Source: Nitrospirota bacterium
GTDB taxonomy: Bacteria; Nitrospirota; Nitrospiria; Nitrospirales; Nitrospiraceae
Direction: 5' to 3'
NCBI GenBank assembly: GCA_020028195.1
Contig: JAHWYE010000049.1
Location: 1-8,937, forward strand
Length of the DNA: 8,937 nucleotides
The translations under genes and the position numbers were made by a program. The notes beneath the pieces are model-generated. The model had not been told where the DNA came from. It ran no database searches and saw only the letters and a program-made list of their open reading frames with translations. Shown piece after piece: positions 7,084 to 8,937 of this stretch. Within the stretch, counting starts at the first letter, position 1. Each line of letters begins with the position of its first letter.

Positions 7084-8504
7084 ACAGCAGTGGCCTTTCG
7101 GAGCCGAGCGGCAAAAAATGCGTCCATGGGGTAAGGAGAGAACATGGTCGAGAGATCCCCTTGGGTATTCAGAAGAACACGGGCCGTTGGCGGCAGCCAG
7201 GACGAGACGGGCTCGCGACGGAACTCTGCGTGGGCTTTACAGAACTGCTCGATCACATCCTCATTTTCGACTTGCTCGGTCGAACAGCTACTATAGACTA
7301 ACACCCCGCCAGGTCGCAAGAGGCGGCTCACCTGCTCCAGCATCTGGATCTGAGTGGCCTGATGCCGCGCGAGAAGACCCTCACCCTTTTGCCATTTGCC
7401 CTCCGGATGTCTCCGCAGCACGCCTAGCCCGCTACAAGGGGCATCCAGCAGGATGCGATCGAATGGTTGGCGAAAAAGTCCTCTCCCCACCTTTCTTTCT
7501 TCCCTAAGGTCCTGTGTCAGATCAGCCGTCACCGAGGTGATAATCCGGATGCCAAGCCGCCGACAATTTTCCTCGAGCAAATGGAGGCGCTTCGGGCTTC
7601 GATCAATTGCCACAATCTCGCCACGGTTCTGCATCAGCGCTGCCAGATGAGTCGCTTTTCCACCCGGGGCAGCGCAGGCGTCCAGTACCCGCTCTCCAGG
7701 CTGAGGACCCAGGATGAGAGGGACCAACTGCCCTGCTTCGTCCTCTACGTAAAAGGCACCGGCCCGGAACTGTGGAATTTCTGTGACCGGCCCGCACTTC
7801 TCCAGAATAAGGCCGACAGGACTGACCGTCGTGGGCCTGACCTGGTACCCCGCCCGGACCAGATCAGTCTCCAGCGCGTCGCGCGTGAGGCGGAGAGTAT
7901 TGGTTCGGATGGTCAGCGGCGGAATGGTGATCGCTGCGCGACAGAGCGACTCGGAGGTAGCGAAGCCAAAACGATGAAGCCACCGCTGGGTCAGCCATGT
8001 CGGGCAGGAATATCGGACGGACAACGCAGACACCGGATCTTCCGCTGGATCAGGCCAGGGGGGTGCCGGCTCCCGGATCAGCGAGCGGAGCACAGCGTTC
8101 ACGAAGCCGGTCCAGTCCTGCGATGGTCTCTGCTTGCCCAACTGAACGAGTTTGACCGATTCGTTCACGGCCGCTGAGGGCGGAATCTTTCCCAAATATA
8201 GCAGCTGGTAGGCACCGAGGCGGAGTGCCATCCTCACCAACGAGGGAAGCCGAGCGATCCCTCGATCCGCCACATGATCGAGCCGCCAGTCGAGGGTGGC
8301 CCTGTGACGGAGCACTCCGTATACGAGCTCGAATGTCAGCGCTCGATCACGAACGTCCAGGCCGGCACGGCTGAGGCTGCGATCCAATGCGTCATCGGCA
8401 AACATTTCCTCGCGCTCGATGGCCAACAGGGTTTCAAGTGCTACCCTTCTCGTACCAGGCCGTAGACGAGAAGAGCGGAGCGATGAGGACTGAGGACTCA
8501 TCAC
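7080..8504 (-). CDS. rsmB: 16S rRNA (cytosine(967)-C5)-methyltransferase RsmB
   Basis: SAM-dependent methyltransferase that makes m5C967 in 16S rRNA. It has 474 residues (E. coli 429). A NusB-like RNA-binding domain lies at about 20-145 (RRVALETLLAIE, ELVYGVLRHRATLDW, FVNAVLR). A linker region follows, and the Rossmann catalytic domain begins near 248. SAM motif I is DACAAPGGK (275-283), with acidic D301 in AIDRSPKR. The motif IV Cys is C357 in DAPCSG and the motif VI catalytic Cys is C407 in YSSCS, so both cysteines of this family are present. The start is ambiguous: GTG at 8504 abuts the fmt stop and ATG at 8501 is the next codon. A run of five G at 8513-8509 is the only ribosome-binding candidate and lies seven bases before the ATG. 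The first 17 or so residues are not conserved and derive partly from a palindromic repeat. The 3' end overlaps rpe by 4 bases. Confidence 0.94.
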   Translation of the reverse strand: MMSPQSSSLRSSRLRPGTRRVALETLLAIEREEMFADDALDRSLSRAGLDVRDRALTFELVYGVLRHRATLDWRLDHVADRGIARLPSLVRMALRLGAYQLLYLGKIPPSAAVNESVKLVQLGKQRPSQDWTGFVNAVLRSLIREPAPPWPDPAEDPVSALSVRYSCPTWLTQRWLHRFGFATSESLCRAAITIPPLTIRTNTLRLTRDALETDLVRAGYQVRPTTVSPVGLILEKCGPVTEIPQFRAGAFYVEDEAGQLVPLILGPQPGERVLDACAAPGGKATHLAALMQNRGEIVAIDRSPKRLHLLEENCRRLGIRIITSVTADLTQDLREERKVGRGLFRQPFDRILLDAPCSGLGVLRRHPEGKWQKGEGLLARHQATQIQMLEQVSRLLRPGGVLVYSSCSTEQVENEDVIEQFCKAHAEFRREPVSSWLPPTARVLLNTQGDLSTMFSPYPMDAFFAARLRKATAV

Positions 8505-8508
8505 TCAG
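8482..8508. repeat. Palindromic short repeat over the fmt stop and rsmB start
   Basis: On the plus strand GATGAG (8482-8487) and CTCATC (8497-8502) form a perfect 6-base inverted pair. Inside it lie two adjacent copies of GAGGACT (8485-8498). An alternative pairing uses CTGAG (8490-8494) with CTCAG (8504-8508). In the mRNA the rsmB ATG (8501-8499) sits in one arm of the stem. This may hold back rsmB initiation until fmt is translated, or it may be an intergenic repeat caught at a gene junction. The pattern is seen directly; the role is inferred. Confidence 0.4.
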
Positions 8509-8937
8509 CCCCCGTTGCTCGGGCTTGGGCCAGCGCCGAGGACCAGTCCTGGGGACAGCGTATGTCCAGCCAGGTACTGGGCGATGCTCATCCGACGGCT
8601 GTTGACCGGCTGGATCTCTGTAATGGCCAGCAGCCCGTTTCCCGTCGCGACAAGGATTCCTTCCTTGCGTGCTTCGACGACAGTGCCCGGAATTACCCCG
8701 CTAGGCGGCGGGCCGGCCGGGGCTGCTCGCCAGATGATCCACCGATCATCCCCTGCATAGGTATAGGCCCCAGGCCAGGGGGACAGACCACGCACCCTGT
8801 TCCCGATCTCGACCGCCGTGAGTTTCCAGTCGATGAGTCCGTCCTCTTTCTTGAGGAGAGGAGCCGGCGTCGCCTGAGAATGATCTTGCGGATGAGGGAC
8901 TACAGTGCCGTCTTTCAGTCGACGGATGGTTTCGACC
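8505..8937 (-). CDS. fmt: Methionyl-tRNA formyltransferase, C-terminal part, cut by window edge
   Basis: Formylates the amino group of Met-tRNAi using 10-formyl-tetrahydrofolate, giving the bacterial initiator fMet-tRNA. The frame is open from the right edge to a TGA at 8507-8505 and gives 143 residues. The start and the catalytic formyl-transferase domain lie beyond the window, an estimated 170 residues given a family length near 315. Visible features are the end of the N-terminal domain (DGTVVPHPQDHSQATPAPLL, with KKEDGLIDW following) and the C-terminal beta-barrel domain that contacts the tRNA acceptor stem, marked by VRGLSPWPGAYT and ending MSIAQYLAGHTLSPG. The last 15 or so residues are Gly/Pro/Ser-rich. 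It is the most upstream visible gene of the minus-strand operon; its stop abuts the rsmB GTG with no gap. Confidence 0.93.
   Translation of the reverse strand, partial: VETIRRLKDGTVVPHPQDHSQATPAPLLKKEDGLIDWKLTAVEIGNRVRGLSPWPGAYTYAGDDRWIIWRAAPAGPPPSGVIPGTVVEARKEGILVATGNGLLAITEIQPVNSRRMSIAQYLAGHTLSPGLVLGAGPSPSNGG

Noticed and set aside
7467..8177. Open frame of 236 codons on the plus strand inside rsmB
   Set aside because: It is antisense to rsmB, whose SAM and cysteine motifs are in the other frame; the translation has no family-like features.
3007..8481. Frameshift or pseudogene in the divergent PheRS genes or neighbours
   Set aside because: pheT, pheS, rpe and rsmB are each one open frame of normal family length with motifs in order.

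Overview
This is a gene-dense bacterial chromosomal segment with a high-GC look and no gap over 300 bases without a gene. All nine genes found are core functions, eight of them in translation. I see no mobile element, CRISPR array, tRNA or rRNA. The gene set and the archaeal-type phenylalanyl-tRNA synthetase would fit a Nitrospira-like or other deep-branching Gram-negative lineage, but that placement is an impression and not something the sequence proves.

Plus strand, 1-2914: a thrS-infC-rpmI-rplT operon (threonyl-tRNA synthetase, initiation factor IF3, ribosomal proteins L35 and L20). thrS is cut by the left edge and lacks about 50 N-terminal residues. infC most likely starts at a rare ATC codon at 1792, preceded by a good Shine-Dalgarno sequence. 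In many bacteria a bacterial-type pheS-pheT pair follows rplT on the same strand; here it does not.

Between the two operons, 2915-2997: a short convergent spacer. A long imperfect inverted repeat (2917-3006) fills it and runs into the end of pheT.

Minus strand, 8937-2998: a tightly packed operon in the order fmt, rsmB, rpe, pheS, pheT. These encode methionyl-tRNA formyltransferase (only its C-terminal part is inside the window), 16S rRNA m5C967 methyltransferase, ribulose-phosphate 3-epimerase, and the two subunits of phenylalanyl-tRNA synthetase. Junctions run from a 4-base overlap to a 22-base gap, so translational coupling is likely.

The main point of interest is that both PheRS subunits are of the archaeal/eukaryotic kind. 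The alpha subunit has 547 residues with N-terminal winged-helix domains. The beta subunit has 568 residues and lacks the bacterial tRNA-binding module. They lie beside rplT but in reverse orientation, as the tail of a different operon. The alpha subunit also departs from the family consensus at several motif 2 positions. I found no undescribed multi-gene system here.
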